Below the pieces are notes generated by a model that was not told where the DNA came from, did not search any database, and was given only the letters and a program-made list of their open reading frames with translations. From assembly GCA_026873275.1 (NCBI GenBank), contig JANTUC010000003.1, positions 1,922,001 to 1,986,000 of the forward strand: 64,000 nt of DNA, given 5' to 3'. A program made the position numbers and the translations under genes. The first letter of the stretch is position 1. Every line of letters begins with the position of its first letter. Origin of the DNA: Pseudopithomyces maydicus (taxonomy: Eukaryota; Ascomycota; Dothideomycetes; Pleosporales; Didymosphaeriaceae). Below, in pieces: positions 12,924 through 24,675 of the stretch.

Positions 12924-13942
12924 AGGTATTCAATGATTTATCCAAAGGTTTTCTAAGATGTTTGGAACTTCGAACAGGATCAGGCGCTTTGGGTTACTGA
13001 CAGTGTAATGATGTTGTAGTTTTATTACAATGTAGCGTGCTTATGGATCTCATGGCCGTTTCAAACTCTAGAATCTTGGATAGATAGAGGAACTAATTTG
13101 ATGGGCCTACTCCGCCTAATCAGCTACTCTGAAATAAGGACCTATTCGCGTCCAGCCTGATTGTTGCAAAGTATTTCTTCTCTAATGAGATTGGATTGGG
13201 CAAACTCATGTCACACGTGCAGACCACTACAATTATACTCAGACTCCCAATCTTATTTGATAACTCGTTATACCAGCATTGAGACCACCGTGAAAGAACG
13301 CATATACATAAAGAGATAAAGGAACACGCTATACAAAATATATCGATATACCTGGTTTATCGTCCAAATGGGCTTTTGCGTGCTTATATTATTTATCCTA
13401 TCATTTATCCCTCTAGTTTATTTTAAATCCCGTGAGCTTAATTGGAGAGATGGACTACATAGTTGTTATAAACATAGTTTAAACATGTAATAATAAGTAT
13501 AATCATAATAATCATTGATGTGCTGGTTCTCTAAAACTTACGTACTATTTTCTAGAGCATAAGGAGATGAATGAGATATTAAAAAAACTTCAATTTGAAC
13601 GTACAGTTACTGAATAGTAAAACTTAAATTTTCTGTCAATAAAGAGAGACATGAGTAATAAGCATAGTAGGTAAGAACTGTCACCATTTATTCAAATTCC
13701 ATAACGTTGTCCAGAATTGAATATAAACTAAAAGTTGTTTATTAATATAGAGATTAAAACGGGGATTTTAAAGTAACTTTCACTCCACGGGGGAGGGGAG
13801 GGGGAGAAACGTTTTGAATCAAGCCGCAGCCCTATGAGGATTTAACACCGTGGAATGTCCGAGATGTGGATATCCTAGTTCAACCGTTGTGAAATCCGTA
13901 TAAAACCGATGGCTGTGTGTGGAACGGCAATGGCGCAGAAAC
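12924..13942. other. AT-rich convergent intergenic region
   Basis: About 1 kb separates two convergent genes and becomes strongly AT-rich from about 13250 to 13770, with many TAATAA-type words and homopolymeric A/T. A short G-rich patch (GGGGGAGGGGAGGGGGAG) lies near 13790. No coding frame is supported. Confidence 0.5.
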
Positions 13943-16337
13943 TTACTCTCTCTCGGTCATCGTCCACCTCCTCTTCGGGCCCCTTCCATGCTCATAAATA
14001 TCATCCAACTTGGGCGGGCCCCACATCACACTACTTCCTTTCCATAGCCCGTTTGTGCTGCTTTCTTTATTCGGGGCGCCCCATAACCCTCCTGTAGCTG
14101 TGGCTGTGCCTCCACTGCTTGCCTTGTTCATCGTAGATGCTCTTTTGGGGACAAAAAGGGGGCAATGTTATCTTGTTTTTCATTATCTTCGTTGCCATTC
14201 AACGCAGATATATTTGGTAATGCTGCCCCGTCAGCCGCTGGAATGTAAGTGGTATCTGATGTGTTGCTGGCGACCGAGGGCTGTGAATGATTAGTGTGTG
14301 ATGGACCCTTTGATTGCGAGTTGAATGCTTCAACCATATCTGCCCCGGGACTAGCGCGTCCGTCTTGTTGTGTCTCGTTGAAATTTATAGATCTTAGAGC
14401 GCCACCCCAGAGCCCAGACCCGCTGCTAACATTTAAAGAGGCAGCGCCGTTCGACGAGAAGCTGGAACCCAAGCTCTCCTTGGAGATTCTTCGTATGCTA
14501 CCCAGTGAGCTGGTCCACCCCGGGCGCGCTGGCGGACCTAGCGAAAAGGGAGAAGTGTCCTGCTTAACCGGAATATTGGCACCGCTGGTGGTGGTGCCTA
14601 GACGCCGCAGTGGCCGGTAATCATAACCAACAGATGGACTGGTAACGCTGATCGGAGATAGAGGTTGCGAGAGCTTAGATGGATCTACACCTGGACGGAG
14701 ATGATCCACAGAAGCCATGAGCTTCATTTCATAGGTGTCTGCCATGCCTGGATCTATGACCGATGGTCTTCGAGCATAGATGGTAGAAGTCGATGATACG
14801 CGCGGCACCTCTCTCCGTACGGCCATTGATAGTGCGGCTAGGCTGATATCCATGAGCACAGGCTGGTTAGTAATAGCACCCAAGAGTGCGTTGCAGCCTG
14901 CACCATGTGTGACCAGAATCAAGACGAGTTCCTCATCGTCGTTGTCATCGACAGTGTCTTCTGTGGTCTCCACGTTGGGTACGACTTTTTCGTAGCCGAG
15001 GTAGTTCGCTCGGTGAATGTGAATCCAGGAAACATGTTTTGGGGAGGCAGTGCCTTGGTACCATGTTCGCGGTACCATTGCATCATACCTGCGAGTCCTT
15101 TGCGGAATCGTTTGTGCATGGTGCTCCACTCGTCCCCAAATTCGCCACCATCGCCCCATTGTTGTGGCTCTCGCATGCTATCCCATTGGAAGTCGACCTT
15201 CAAGCAGGCATCTCGAGCGTGCTTGGCGTATCCCCTGGGTATAGGATCCGATGGCGAGACGGCATAGGATGGATTTGGGGCATCGTATAAATGGCTGTTC
15301 TTCTTATGTGCAGCTGCTAGCTCGACTGGCATGTGATGCTCCTGCGATCTTGAACGTTGCCGGGTGAGCATGCTGCCGTGACTGTTGGAACGCTCACGCT
15401 GAGGCAAGGCCTGGGCTAGACTTCCCAAGGTGGGGAATTGACCATCCTGCGTATTCTGGCGGCTGGCATTGCGGCTGGTCACGGCGGAGTTCGCATTGCT
15501 CCTAACCCACCCACCAGGGAAGTGACCCATGCTGGTGGGTTTGTGGGGTGGAGCTTCGATATAGTCACTCCGTCGCAGCAGGTCTGCTTTCGCGCCAGCC
15601 ACCATCATGGTAGAATTTGGAGGTGGTGTGATGTCTTCGTAGTAGTCTGGAGACAGCCATTCGCCCAGGAAAGCATCGATGCGCAACAAGATCTTCTCGG
15701 GACCAATGTATGGTTTCGAATTAACAGCAGGATTGGTCAGGCGTAACCATCCGGATCTTTGTGGTTTTGACGGTGACTCGTGTTCATCTGACCTAGGTGG
15801 TATTGGCTGGAGGCCCGGAGGGTGGGAGGGCGGGGTTCCCAGAGGGCTTCTCTCCCTTTCCCTCCCGGGTTGGGGAAGATTGAGCTTGGTGAATGTTGGT
15901 GGAGGACCATCTCTCGGGGGCTGGAACTGAGATAGGCCGGCAGCAATTGCGGTGCTCGTCTGCACGCACCTTATAAAAGGACTGGAGTGTATGATGATCT
16001 TGTGCTTCCGCTTCTCGGGGGTGGAGGATGCTGGGTAGTCGGGGCTCGGCTTGTCGCGTTCACGTTCACGTTCGCGTTCACGTTGGTGGAGGAGCGCGGC
16101 GATGCGTAGACCAAGGGCTTTCCCTTGCGACCAGCCGCCGTAGGTGAGTGGAGGATCGTAAGGGGCAGGCGAGGTGAGGTGCCATTGCTTGTCGGCGGCG
16201 TCGAGACGGGCGCCGTGGCTAGACCATGTGTGAGCCAGCTGGTTGGTTGCTTGTACGTACACAAGAGGGAAGAGGAAGCGGGGAGAGGGAAGGAAAGCAT
16301 ACCGGGCGACAATGACCACGGCTGGTCCCTTGGCCAT
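13943..16337 (-). CDS. Histidine phosphatase (phosphoglycerate-mutase-like) family protein
   Basis: Starting at the ATG at 16337 (MAKGPAVVIVAR), an intron at 16219-16302 joins to HGARLDAADKQWHL, creating the RHG phosphohistidine motif of the superfamily. A second catalytic-type arginine lies in IIIHSSPFIRCVQTSTAIAAGL, and the C-terminal conserved His is in LILVTHGAGCNALLGAITNQ. The large inserted linkers are Ser/Pro-rich and include an Arg-Glu dipeptide repeat (about 16046-16085), so the protein (770 aa) is much longer than minimal mutases and resembles the fungal Tfc7/Tau55-type group. Two frame breaks are seen, near 15008-15011 and in the adjacent A5/G5 tracts at 14153-14162. One base restored at each gives a 2313-nt CDS ending with WKGSSVMWGPPKLDDIYEHG. 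Substrate is unknown; it may be a protein or small-molecule phosphatase. Confidence 0.8.
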
Positions 16338-17146
16338 TGGGTCAAGGTGGGCGACGTCGAGGCCGCAGTGCAATGCGGTGAAGAGGATGACGGTAGGGAG
16401 GTGAGCATGCGGCGCATGTAGCGTCGTGCCGACAATCGTGACCCAGTGGTTATTCGCAAACGTACACAGGTGGAGGCGGATGCACCGAGGCGGCAGAAAA
16501 GAAAGCTACTGGTAGCTAGCTAAACGGCTATGTCATGCGCCCACCATGGATGCATGGATGCATGGATTCCAGGGTCCAGTGCTGCGCTCCAATGGACGGA
16601 CCGGACCTGCTGTGCGAAGCGGCCCACTGGATGTCTGCGCTGGAGGCAGCGCTGGAGGCAGCACCTGGGCAGTAGCAGTAGCAGTGGCAGTGGCAGTGGT
16701 ACTGCTGCTACTGCTGCTACTGCTGCTGCTGCTGCTGTGGCGTGCAAGCGGGGCAAGGCAACTTTGGAAGCCATGACGCGGAAAGTGGAAGCTGCAGCCG
16801 CTTACATTCGGCTCGTCACTGCCCACCTGGCACCATCTAGCAGCAAGTACCGTGTACCTACCTAGGCACGGTCCCTACCTACTGGATGCAAATATGTGCT
16901 TGCGGTGCCTGCCCAGGCCCGTACCGAACCGCCTCATCCACCTACCCTCCACGCCGGGGGCATATTTCCTCGGTGCATGTAAAAAGTGCTAGTCCACGTC
17001 CGTCGTTGGATCAGCAGCCCCCTGGCGCCATGCCAAGCCACGACCCCAGAAATGCTCCTTCCCGAACGACAGACGAATAATTAATCCCCCTTCAGCCTCA
17101 CTGCCCACCATGCCTTCTCTCCCCCTCCGGCTGCCATGCGGGCAAC
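16338..17146. other. Divergent promoter region
   Basis: About 0.8 kb separates the divergent histidine phosphatase (-) and transporter (+) genes. It is GC-rich, carries a trinucleotide repeat near 16670-16740 and CCTACC-like words, and has no supported gene of its own. Confidence 0.5.
16669..16740. repeat. Imperfect trinucleotide repeat (CAG/GCT type)
   Basis: A run of AGTAGC/AGTGGC units passes into CTGCTACTGCTG units, which can be read as poly-Ser/Ala/Val in several frames. The frames through it on both strands are considered artefacts. Confidence 0.75.
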
Positions 17147-18882
17147 ATGAACTCTGCGCGCCCCTTCACCCGCACCGCCAACACCATATTTCGCCCCGCC
17201 TTCTCCTACCTGAACAACATTACACGCGAGTCACCAACCCACCCGCCGGACCCCTACCGCAACACCCTTCGCCGCAAAAACAGCGCCAGCTCGCTCGATG
17301 ACACGGACCACTCCGACCTGGAGCAACAGTACGCACACATGGACACAGCACGCCCCGCCCACTCGACCAAGGCCTCGCTCTCTGACCTGCAGCCTGCAAT
17401 GCCGCTCATCGACTTAGGCAGCCGCTCCAACTCGCCCTACCCGAGAAGCAGGAGTGCCGTCCAGAGCGAGGACGAAGACGATGATTTTGGACCCGCCGAC
17501 AGCGTACGCCCGCTGGTGAACAACCGTCTGGTCTCTCGTGGCACCATGAGCAGAGGCGTCTGGCGCGAAGGCGGCTTGGGCGGCTTCTTCTTTGGCACTT
17601 GGATGGGCTGGCAGATCTACGTCGCATTGTTGGTCTTCTGGGTGGGAGGCTGCGGCTTCGGACTGCTGCTCATGAACCGCTTCATCATGTTGACAGGCGT
17701 GTACAAGTAAGGCGTTGCTGCTCGTGAGCCAAGGCGTTTGCTGACCACGCCCAGATTTCCTTTCCCGCTCACAGGCACCTATGTCCAGCTTCTTCTCACC
17801 CACATACTCCTCCTAGCCTTTTCCAGTCTCACACGCGGGCTTGCCAACCCGCTCCGCAAGCTGGGTCTAGCCGCTGCAATTGCCCCTGCCTTCCCTGTAG
17901 CCCCTACTGGCACTGGCGGCTTCAGGAATGCCAGTAAGCCGCGCTCTACTCTCCCGAGGATTGTCAAGTGGATGACAAACGGTTCGGGGGGATAGCCGGC
18001 GGCGGTTTCTTCGAATTTGACTACCAAGTCGCCAAGCAAGTGCTCCCTCTCGCTGTCGTCTTCTGCTTCAAAGTTCTGCTCAGCAACGTTTCTTTCGCGT
18101 AAGTCACCAATTCACCCTGTCGGACTACTCTAACGTCTTTCAGCTACGCCACCCTCCCTGTCTATCAGCTCGCACGCATTCCCGTCGTCCCCCTTGCCCT
18201 GATTTTCTCGGCCATTATTCAAAAAGAGTCGCACAGTAGCTCCACCCTCTCCTCTGCCCTCATCGCCACTCTCTTCCTTTCCTTCGCCTCCTACCGCTCC
18301 AACCAGCGCGTAACCCCTGATTCCATCGTCGCTGGCGTCTTCTCTTCCATCTTTGTCGCTCTCTTCCCCATCATGCTTCTCCGCACCTATCGTACCTTGG
18401 TCTCAAATCTAGTCCCCCAGGGAGATGTGCTGACTGGCTATCCTTCCTCCGCCGACGATCATGATTCGAGTTCAAACCGCGAGGAGACACGCGCCTACTA
18501 CCGCGTTCTGCACTATACCTCGCTCCTATCCATCATCCTCCTTTCGCCCATCGTGCTCTTTTCCGGCGGCATCCCCCACATAGTCCGGAACATACCCTTC
18601 CTGGACGTCCCTTTTTTCTGGTTGATGATCTGGTGCGGAGCATTAGGGTCTTTCGCCGTGTTTGTTTCTACCTTGTTGCTGGTCAAGGCGACAAGTCCGC
18701 TCACGGCAACTTTTGTCGCAGTACCGCGAAGCGCATTCCAGCTAGTCATGCTGAGTTTGTTCAAGATGCCGAACCACAGCTGGACGGGTGTCGTATTGTG
18801 CTGGATAAGCTGCTTGTGGTTCTTGGTGGCGAGGAGAGATGAAGGAAGGACGTTAGACAGACTACGGCTAGAGGGTCGGTAG
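17147..18882 (+). CDS. Nucleotide-sugar/triose-phosphate-type DMT transporter (SLC35-like)
   Basis: There are three exons (17147-17706, 17755-18098, 18144-18882) with 48- and 45-nt introns. The N-terminal 140 residues are hydrophilic and Ser/Asp-rich. Then come about ten hydrophobic segments, e.g. IYVALLVFWVGGCGFGLLL, TYVQLLLTHILLLAF, VLPLAVVFCFKVLLSNVSF and PVYQLARIPVVPLALIFSAI, the usual arrangement of SLC35/TPT-family antiporters in Golgi or ER membranes. The frame breaks at G6 17986-17991; one more G reads NGSGGIAGGGFFEFDYQ and gives a 1644-nt CDS (547 aa). The substrate cannot be assigned from sequence alone; no GALNK-type GDP-mannose motif was seen. Confidence 0.75.
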
Positions 18883-19378
18883 CTAAGCCGTCCTAGCAGA
18901 GCTATCGATTTCGTAAATTATATAGATTCGATCTTGGACGTTGAGTGTGTACCGTCCACGCGCAAGTCCATTATTCCACGTTGATCTGGTCTTGTGACTC
19001 TCGCCTCGAAAAGTCGATGCATGATAAAAAAAATAATCCTACTCTTTTCGTCCGTCTGCGCTCTATTTCTGATGACATGGATTCCGTTTCCTGCGTATTG
19101 CGGGGGATCTACAACGCCCTCACTTATGCAAAGGCTATAGCCTCGCCTCATTTTCGACCTTCATGTACTCATCTCATTGAGGCGTGCCGCGATGAAGTTT
19201 CCAAGCGTGCCTGTCCAGCTCAACACTCACACTGCAAATACCCGGCTTGTCCTACACCGCTGTTTCGAACCTCTCCATCAAGGCGTCACACAGCCACAGT
19301 TTCAAATCCAACAATATATCTATATATGTTCATGGATGAACATTCTGACCAATAGCATGCAAGCATGATAACCTTGGA
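18883..19378. other. Intergenic region upstream of tRNA-Ser
   Basis: This is the 3' flank of the transporter gene followed by about 400 bases with short AT-rich words. No gene is supported. Confidence 0.4.
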
Positions 19379-19479
19379 GGCGTGGTGGCGGAGTGGTTAA
19401 CGCGACAGACTTGAATCTTCTTGCAAGACCACGAAATCTGTTTCCTTCGGGAGCGTCAGTTCGAATCTGGCCCACGTCG
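19379..19479 (+). tRNA. tRNA-Ser (anticodon UGA) with a 20-nt intron
   Basis: The acceptor stem GGCGTGG pairs with CCACGTC (one G-U pair) with discriminator G. The D arm contains AGTGGTTAA closed by GCG/CGC. The anticodon stem ACAGA/TCTGT encloses loop CTTGAAA with anticodon TGA, the T arm is GTCAG-TTCGAAT-CTGGC, and a long variable arm (TTTCCTTCGGGAGCG) marks a class II serine tRNA. The intron follows the base 3' of the anticodon (canonical 37/38 position), about 19413-19432. A T5 run starting at 19483 is a plausible Pol III terminator. Mature length is about 81 nt before CCA. Confidence 0.92.
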
Positions 19480-19649
19480 TACTTTTTCTTTTTGCTCGAA
19501 CCTTGAGTCAATCGGCAAGGGTCAAACGAGGATTCATGTATTGTACAAAACATGGCGACAACCTGGATCCAAGTCGTAAGATTATGTACATGCTTGCCCA
19601 CCTAATTGCTTAACACCTCAACGCCATGCATGCTTGTGAAGAAATTGAA

Positions 19650-21006
19650 CTAGATTTGGTCCAGGGACACTCTTTGCACGATCATACCAGTCGCAGCACC
19701 TCCGCCATTGCAGATTGCTGCAGCACCATACTGTCCCACTTCAAGCTGGTGTAGCAACGTGACCAGGATCCTGCTACCGGAACTACCCAAAGCATGTCCT
19801 AACGCGATGGCTCCTCCTCGCGGGTTTACATTATCAATGCCAAGGCCGAGGATTTTTGCGTTTGCTTTGATCACCGCGGCAAAGGCTTCGTTGAATTCCC
19901 AGATAGAGATGTCAGATTTGGAGAGCCCTGATTGTTTGAGGAGCTTCTCGACGACAGCGGCAGGCGCGACGGGAAAGTCGATAGGGTCCATGGCCGCATC
20001 GGCGTACGTGACAATCTTAGCAAGAACGCGGCTGCCCTTAGCATACTGCTGTGCTATCTCCTTGCTACCAAGCACCAGTGCAGATGCGCCATCACTGAAT
20101 GCTGAGCTGTTTGCTGCAGTGACGCTGCCGCTGCCATCCCGTACAAATGCTGGCTTCAGTGTTGGCACCTTCTCAAGCTTGAGCTTGTTGTACCCTTCGT
20201 CTTCCGAGACTACAACTTCTCCCTTCTTTGACTTGACAGTGACAGGTGTGACTTCGTCCCTGAACAGGCCTTCTTTCCACGCTGCTTGTGCACGCTTGTA
20301 CGTAAGGATGGCGAACTCATCCTGCTCTTGTCTTGAAATGCTGTATTTCTTCACGGTGTTCTCCGCGCAGTTCCCCATATGAATTTGATTATACACGTCC
20401 CAAAGACCATCGCCGATCAAGCCATCCTGGAGCTGCTGGTGGCCGAACGGCGGCTGCTGGCTCGCCCGGCTGAGGTAGTAAGGCACTCTTGTCATGTTCT
20501 CAAAGCCTCCAGCGACCTGTGCCTCCGCTTGTCCAAGCTCAATCGACTGTGCAGCAAGACTTACGGCTTTCAGACCGGAAGCACAGACTTTGTTCACCGT
20601 TGTAGCCTCAATGTCCGTAGGAAGACCGGCGAAGATGGCGGCCTGCCTTGCGGGAGCTTGCCCAACGCCTGCACTGAGCACATTGCCCATGTATACAGCA
20701 TCGACGAGGGAAGCGGGAACCTTGGACTTTTCAAGGGCCGATTTTATAGCGGTTGCGCCGAGCTGGGTTGCGGAAACGGTCGTAAACGCGCCGTTGAACT
20801 GCTGATATTGGCGTGGATTCAAACATGTCAAGCACACAACATACCACCCCAGTAGGCGTTCGACTTGCGCTCAGAATGTATGCATCTCTGACTTCCTTTT
20901 TCTGCGGCGCAGAAGAGCTGAATTGGCGTTGTATGCTGGCAAGGCGTTGTGCCGCCTGCTGTGGCCGTGAAGCCATCTTGAGAGAAGTACGGATAGTAGC
21001 GGACAT
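19650..21006 (-). CDS. Acetyl-CoA C-acetyltransferase (thiolase), probably mitochondrial
   Basis: The gene has two exons: 21006-20845 and 20798-19650, with an intron of 46 nt ending in a tandem CAGCAG acceptor. The second AG gives the family-typical TGVFNGAF; the first would insert one Gln. The nucleophile Cys is in [12 protein letters not shown], the conserved His in [14 protein letters not shown], and the second catalytic Cys in [12 protein letters not shown]. The first 30 residues ([20 protein letters not shown], then IQRQFSS) are basic, hydroxylated and acid-free, like a mitochondrial presequence. The enzyme joins or cleaves acetoacetyl-CoA/acetyl-CoA in ketone and branched-chain amino-acid metabolism. 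Length is 436 aa including the presequence, normal for the family. The mitochondrial location is an inference; a cytosolic ERG10 role is less likely. Confidence 0.93.
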
Positions 21007-22014
21007 GGCGTGAGAAATGGCAGGAACAATGTCGGTATTCACAGTAAAATAAAATATACGCAGGACAGAAGGATCTGACGGTATTGTCACATGGCGGGAC
21101 TGCTGCCACTGCTTCTGTCGGAATGTGGATGATGCGGAGTCCGCCACGCTGAAGCCGAGGTACCAAATCGGCCCTTTGCGGCTCAACGGAGTGCTCGTCA
21201 CTGCGGATATTACTCGGTGATGGATTAGATGACTCGGAGATAAAAATATTTTCCAGAACTCGCTGGGATAGAGATCTTTTTCTAACAGATGGATAGGTAC
21301 ATTGACCTACCTAGTCCATTTCCCCACCAAAAGTAACAGCACAGGTGCCAACACCCCACGCTAAGCGAACGCTTCCTTCCTGCCCAGGCGTGAACCATGA
21401 CACCGGTGTGAGCTCTAGTTGCTGGGTCACTCTGAACGCAAGACGCAAGACAACTCGCAACCAGGACTTGGTGCGACTTGCAACAAACATTGAGGAATGA
21501 ATAATGTCACTTCTCAAGGAGCTAGGAACGTGGTGGCATTTGATTGTTGCAAACATCCCATTTCGGATGTAACAGCAGTAGTAAAAGTCACTCACCGACA
21601 ATGTCCGCGTGATGCGTTGGCGTGTTTTAAGACCGAGGTGACAAACTCATTGCTCATCGGGAAACGAGAAGGTACGCATCCTCCTGATGATTGGGCCTTT
21701 GATTGTGTCGGCGTGCGGTAGAGTCCGTATGTAGTATGATATGTGTGCGGCAACCACTTGCGTGGTGGTTCGCGCTATGTAGCACACACCCCAGACGTTC
21801 TGTTTGTCTCGCTCCATGAATATTATGTACGATTGTGTTCGGACAGTCTAGCCCAGGTTAGATATAAGAAGAGGATGGACGCTTGGTATTCTGATCTGCA
21901 AGCTCGAAATTCACCCCGAGAAGCTTCAAAGGCCATTCTAGGTGTCTTGCAAAGTCCTGTCATACTACGTCCACTCGACAATTGTCGATTAGTCGAAAGA
22001 TTGATCTATTCACA
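21007..22014. other. Divergent intergenic region
   Basis: About 1 kb lies between the thiolase (-) and BYS1-like (+) starts. It should contain both promoters. No other gene or repeat is supported. Confidence 0.45.
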
Positions 22015-22464
22015 ATGCGCATATCTAGCCTCTTTCCGATCCTCGCAATCTTCCTTGACCTTGCTGCTGGAGAGTATGTCTACATCAACAACCATCTCTC
22101 TCACCCCATCTGGATTACTCAAGTCACCGGAGATGGCGGTGGGGAATCGGCGGAAATTGTGCCGGCATACGCCAACTTGACCATGGGACAGAGCAGCGCC
22201 AGCGGAGTAGCGATCAAGGTCACACCTGGAGAAACGGACGTCAACACTGCCGGAAAGGGCGTGCTCACGCTTGGGTACACGAAGCAACCCACAGGCTGGA
22301 TGTATTATGATCTGGGAGTCCACCTTTACTATCCATTTCCAGGCGCCAGCGTCAAGCTCGTCGGTCCTGGTGGTGATAATGACTGGAGTGATGGTCGGGC
22401 GCACCCCCAGGATACAAAAGGATATCATGGACAGGGCGATCTGTTGCTCGATATTGGATACTAG
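22015..22464 (+). CDS. BYS1-like small secreted protein (copy A)
   Basis: This 149-aa single-exon frame starts MRISSLFPILAIFLDLAAGE, a signal peptide with cleavage expected near AAGE. The following YVYINNHLSHPIWITQV has the spacing of the BYS1 (Blastomyces yeast-phase-specific) fold, where the mature chain opens with V-x-N-N-C-x-x-P-V-x-x-W. Here the usual Cys is replaced (NNHLSHP) and few Cys remain, so it is an atypical member. Other matching signs are GVAIKV and the LTLGYT...YYDLGVHL strand pair. It is likely an extracellular protein of unknown activity; in the family some members are virulence- or morphogenesis-linked. Compare the second copy at 28069-28699. Confidence 0.6.
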   Translation: MRISSLFPILAIFLDLAAGEYVYINNHLSHPIWITQVTGDGGGESAEIVPAYANLTMGQSSASGVAIKVTPGETDVNTAGKGVLTLGYTKQPTGWMYYDLGVHLYYPFPGASVKLVGPGGDNDWSDGRAHPQDTKGYHGQGDLLLDIGY

Positions 22465-23011
22465 ATGCTCTGGCCTCATGTTGACGTTTCCATGGCTGGA
22501 ATGCTTCATGTCGGGGATGCTTTGGGATGAAGATCGAGCAGTCGGAAGTAAGGCATTTTACGTTGTGCAACGTGCGGACTCTGTAATCTGGAGTAATCGA
22601 ACTCGTGGGTTCGTTAGAGCTGCGATAGATACCATGGATGCATTGGGCAGAGAGCGTGAATCGAATGGATCCATACATGTCGGCAGTCGGCGATGGTGAA
22701 AAAAGGCGCTAACCCTGGCTGGTTGGACGCAGTGCTTTGTGGTGCTTCACATTGGTGCTAAATGCTCGTCACCCGTCCACGGCGGATCCAACATTCACCT
22801 TGACCTTGGTTGCCCAATGTCGCCCACGCTTTAGCAGTCTCTCCCGTTTACCTTTGACAGTGCCATCGAAAGCCATCGAAAGCCATCGCAGGCCAACACA
22901 GGCCAACGCCAACCGTAGCTGTCTTGCCCTTGGTCTCGACGTAACGCTCTTCACCCTCACTGCACACTGCACACTGCACACTGCGCACTCCACACTGCAC
23001 ACTTCACTGCC
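22465..23011. other. Intergenic region with short tandem repeats
   Basis: It holds two repeat patches just upstream of the Sds3-like gene: AAGCCATCGA-type units at about 22865-22905 and CTGCACA-type units at about 22958-23008. They probably lie in its promoter or 5' UTR. No gene is supported. Confidence 0.55.
22958..23008. repeat. CACTGCACACTG tandem repeat in the 5' leader of the Sds3-like gene
   Basis: The unit ACTGCACACTGC repeats several times with small variations immediately before the ATG at 23012. Confidence 0.7.
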
Positions 23012-24675
23012 ATGGCACGCAATCGTAGCCCGTCGCCGGACAGCATGGCGCTGGGTCACGGCGCAGGCTCGCCGCAGCCGCACGTCTCCAAGCGCGACAA
23101 GCGGCGCAACATGCTCGTCGACAAGCTCTCTGAGATGATGGCATCCTTCTCCGACAACAGAGACAGCCACTACCGCGCCCAGCTCGCCGCGCTCCAGGCC
23201 GACATCAGCCTCATCCTCAAGGCCGACCCCTACACGAACAAACCACTCGACGATGGCGGCGACGAGGCTGCCGAGCTCATCACGTCCATCATGGGCAACA
23301 ATGTGCCCAGCGCCCCCAGCGCCGGCACCGACTACGTTGCCCAGTGCGGCAAGTACTACGGCCGCTTCGTCGACGCTGTCAACGACGCCATAGAGGACCG
23401 CGACCGCGACCTCACAATGCTTTGGAACAAGCACCAGAACACTAAGAACGAGATCGAAAACGCCCACTTTTACAAGGTGCACATTGCCGACGAAGAGCAC
23501 AAGCTGCTCGCCGCCACTATTCGCGAGCGCCTCATGGCCACCATCCAAACACGCACCATGCGCCTGAAGCGCGAGAAGGAGCAATTGGACCTGTCCGACA
23601 GCAATGCCATGCTGCTGCACCCCAATCAGTTTAGCATTGGCCACCCCCAGAGTCCTGGCGGGCCCCAAGCGCCGCGCAAGACGCGCAGGACCGGCCATAA
23701 GTTCGGCGATGCCGACGACCAAGCCCAGGACAACAAGCGTAAGCGGAAGCTCTTCGAGACAGACGACAATGACTCGCCTGCTCCCGCTGGCCGCAACGAC
23801 ATGGCTGTCGGCTCGCCCTTCCGCGAGGCCAAGGCCCGCACAATGCACACCCAGTTCGAAGCCGCCGCCTACTCGCTCGAGCGTCTCTTTACCGAGAAGG
23901 AGCTCAACATGACCATGAACCAGGCCACCACAGCCGCCTCCCACTTCTTTGCCAAGCTGAAGACCGCCGAAGAACCCCCCATCAACGGGACCAACGCCAC
24001 CACCACCGCCATCACCAACACCACCAACAACGACCGCTCCCTCGATCCCGCCGAAGGCGCCGAAGACCACGATCAAGACTCGGACGACCCTCCAGGAGCT
24101 GTCGACATGGGTCGCCAGGTCTCCTCGAACCCACACGCCACTCGAGGAGCAACGCGCTCCACCCACCCCCAGTTCAACCTCGCCAGCGGCCACATCCCAA
24201 CGCTGTACAACCCGCCCTTCATCCTCGACGCAAAAATATTCCAGAAACCCAATGCATCCGCCCCTGCGCCTCCCCCCTGGCCCCATCCGAGGTTGAGCAA
24301 GACCTCAAGCTCATGCTAAGAGACGCCCGGCCTGATGACGAGCTCAACGAGAAGCTGCTCCAGGCCGCTGTCAATCCGGTGCGCGCAAGGGAGTACGCTA
24401 TTCAACCACCGGATTACAGGCCACCCACTAACGAAACCACCAACTTTGTACGGAACAACATGCCGCACCTGGAAGTTGGCGCTGGGGCGGCCAGTGTGTT
24501 AGGCGGCGTGCCAATGAGTGCGCAGAGCAGCATGGGTGGATACAGTGATGCAGGAGGCAACACCCCCATGGGTCGCTTCGGTGATAGCAGCGGCAGTCTA
24601 GCTGCTGTGGGAGGGGTAGGAATGGCGCGAACGGCCAGTGGGAATGGAAGACGAGGCGGGAGGAGGGGTGGCTAG
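23012..24675 (+). CDS. Sds3-like subunit of the Rpd3L histone deacetylase complex
   Basis: The conserved Sds3 region is visible: KRDKRRNMLVDKLSEMMASF then DNRDSHYRAQLAALQADI, LILKADPYTNKPL, YYGRFVDAVNDAIEDRDRDL, the HFYKVHIADEEHKLLAATIR coiled region, and SNAMLLHPNQFSI. The family scaffolds the Sin3/Rpd3 large complex in the nucleus. The middle is charged (KRKRKLFETDD) and the C-terminus is Gly/Ser-rich, ending GRRGGRRGG. There is no intron. The frame breaks at C6 24272-24277; one more C reads PAPPPLAPSEVEQDLKLML and gives a 1665-nt CDS (554 aa). A 505-codon frame on the opposite strand is a GC-driven shadow. Confidence 0.88.

Noticed and set aside
22769..24286. 505-codon minus-strand frame
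   Set aside because: It is the antisense shadow of the Sds3-like gene, Gly/Val-rich from GC-rich codon complement, without any motif.
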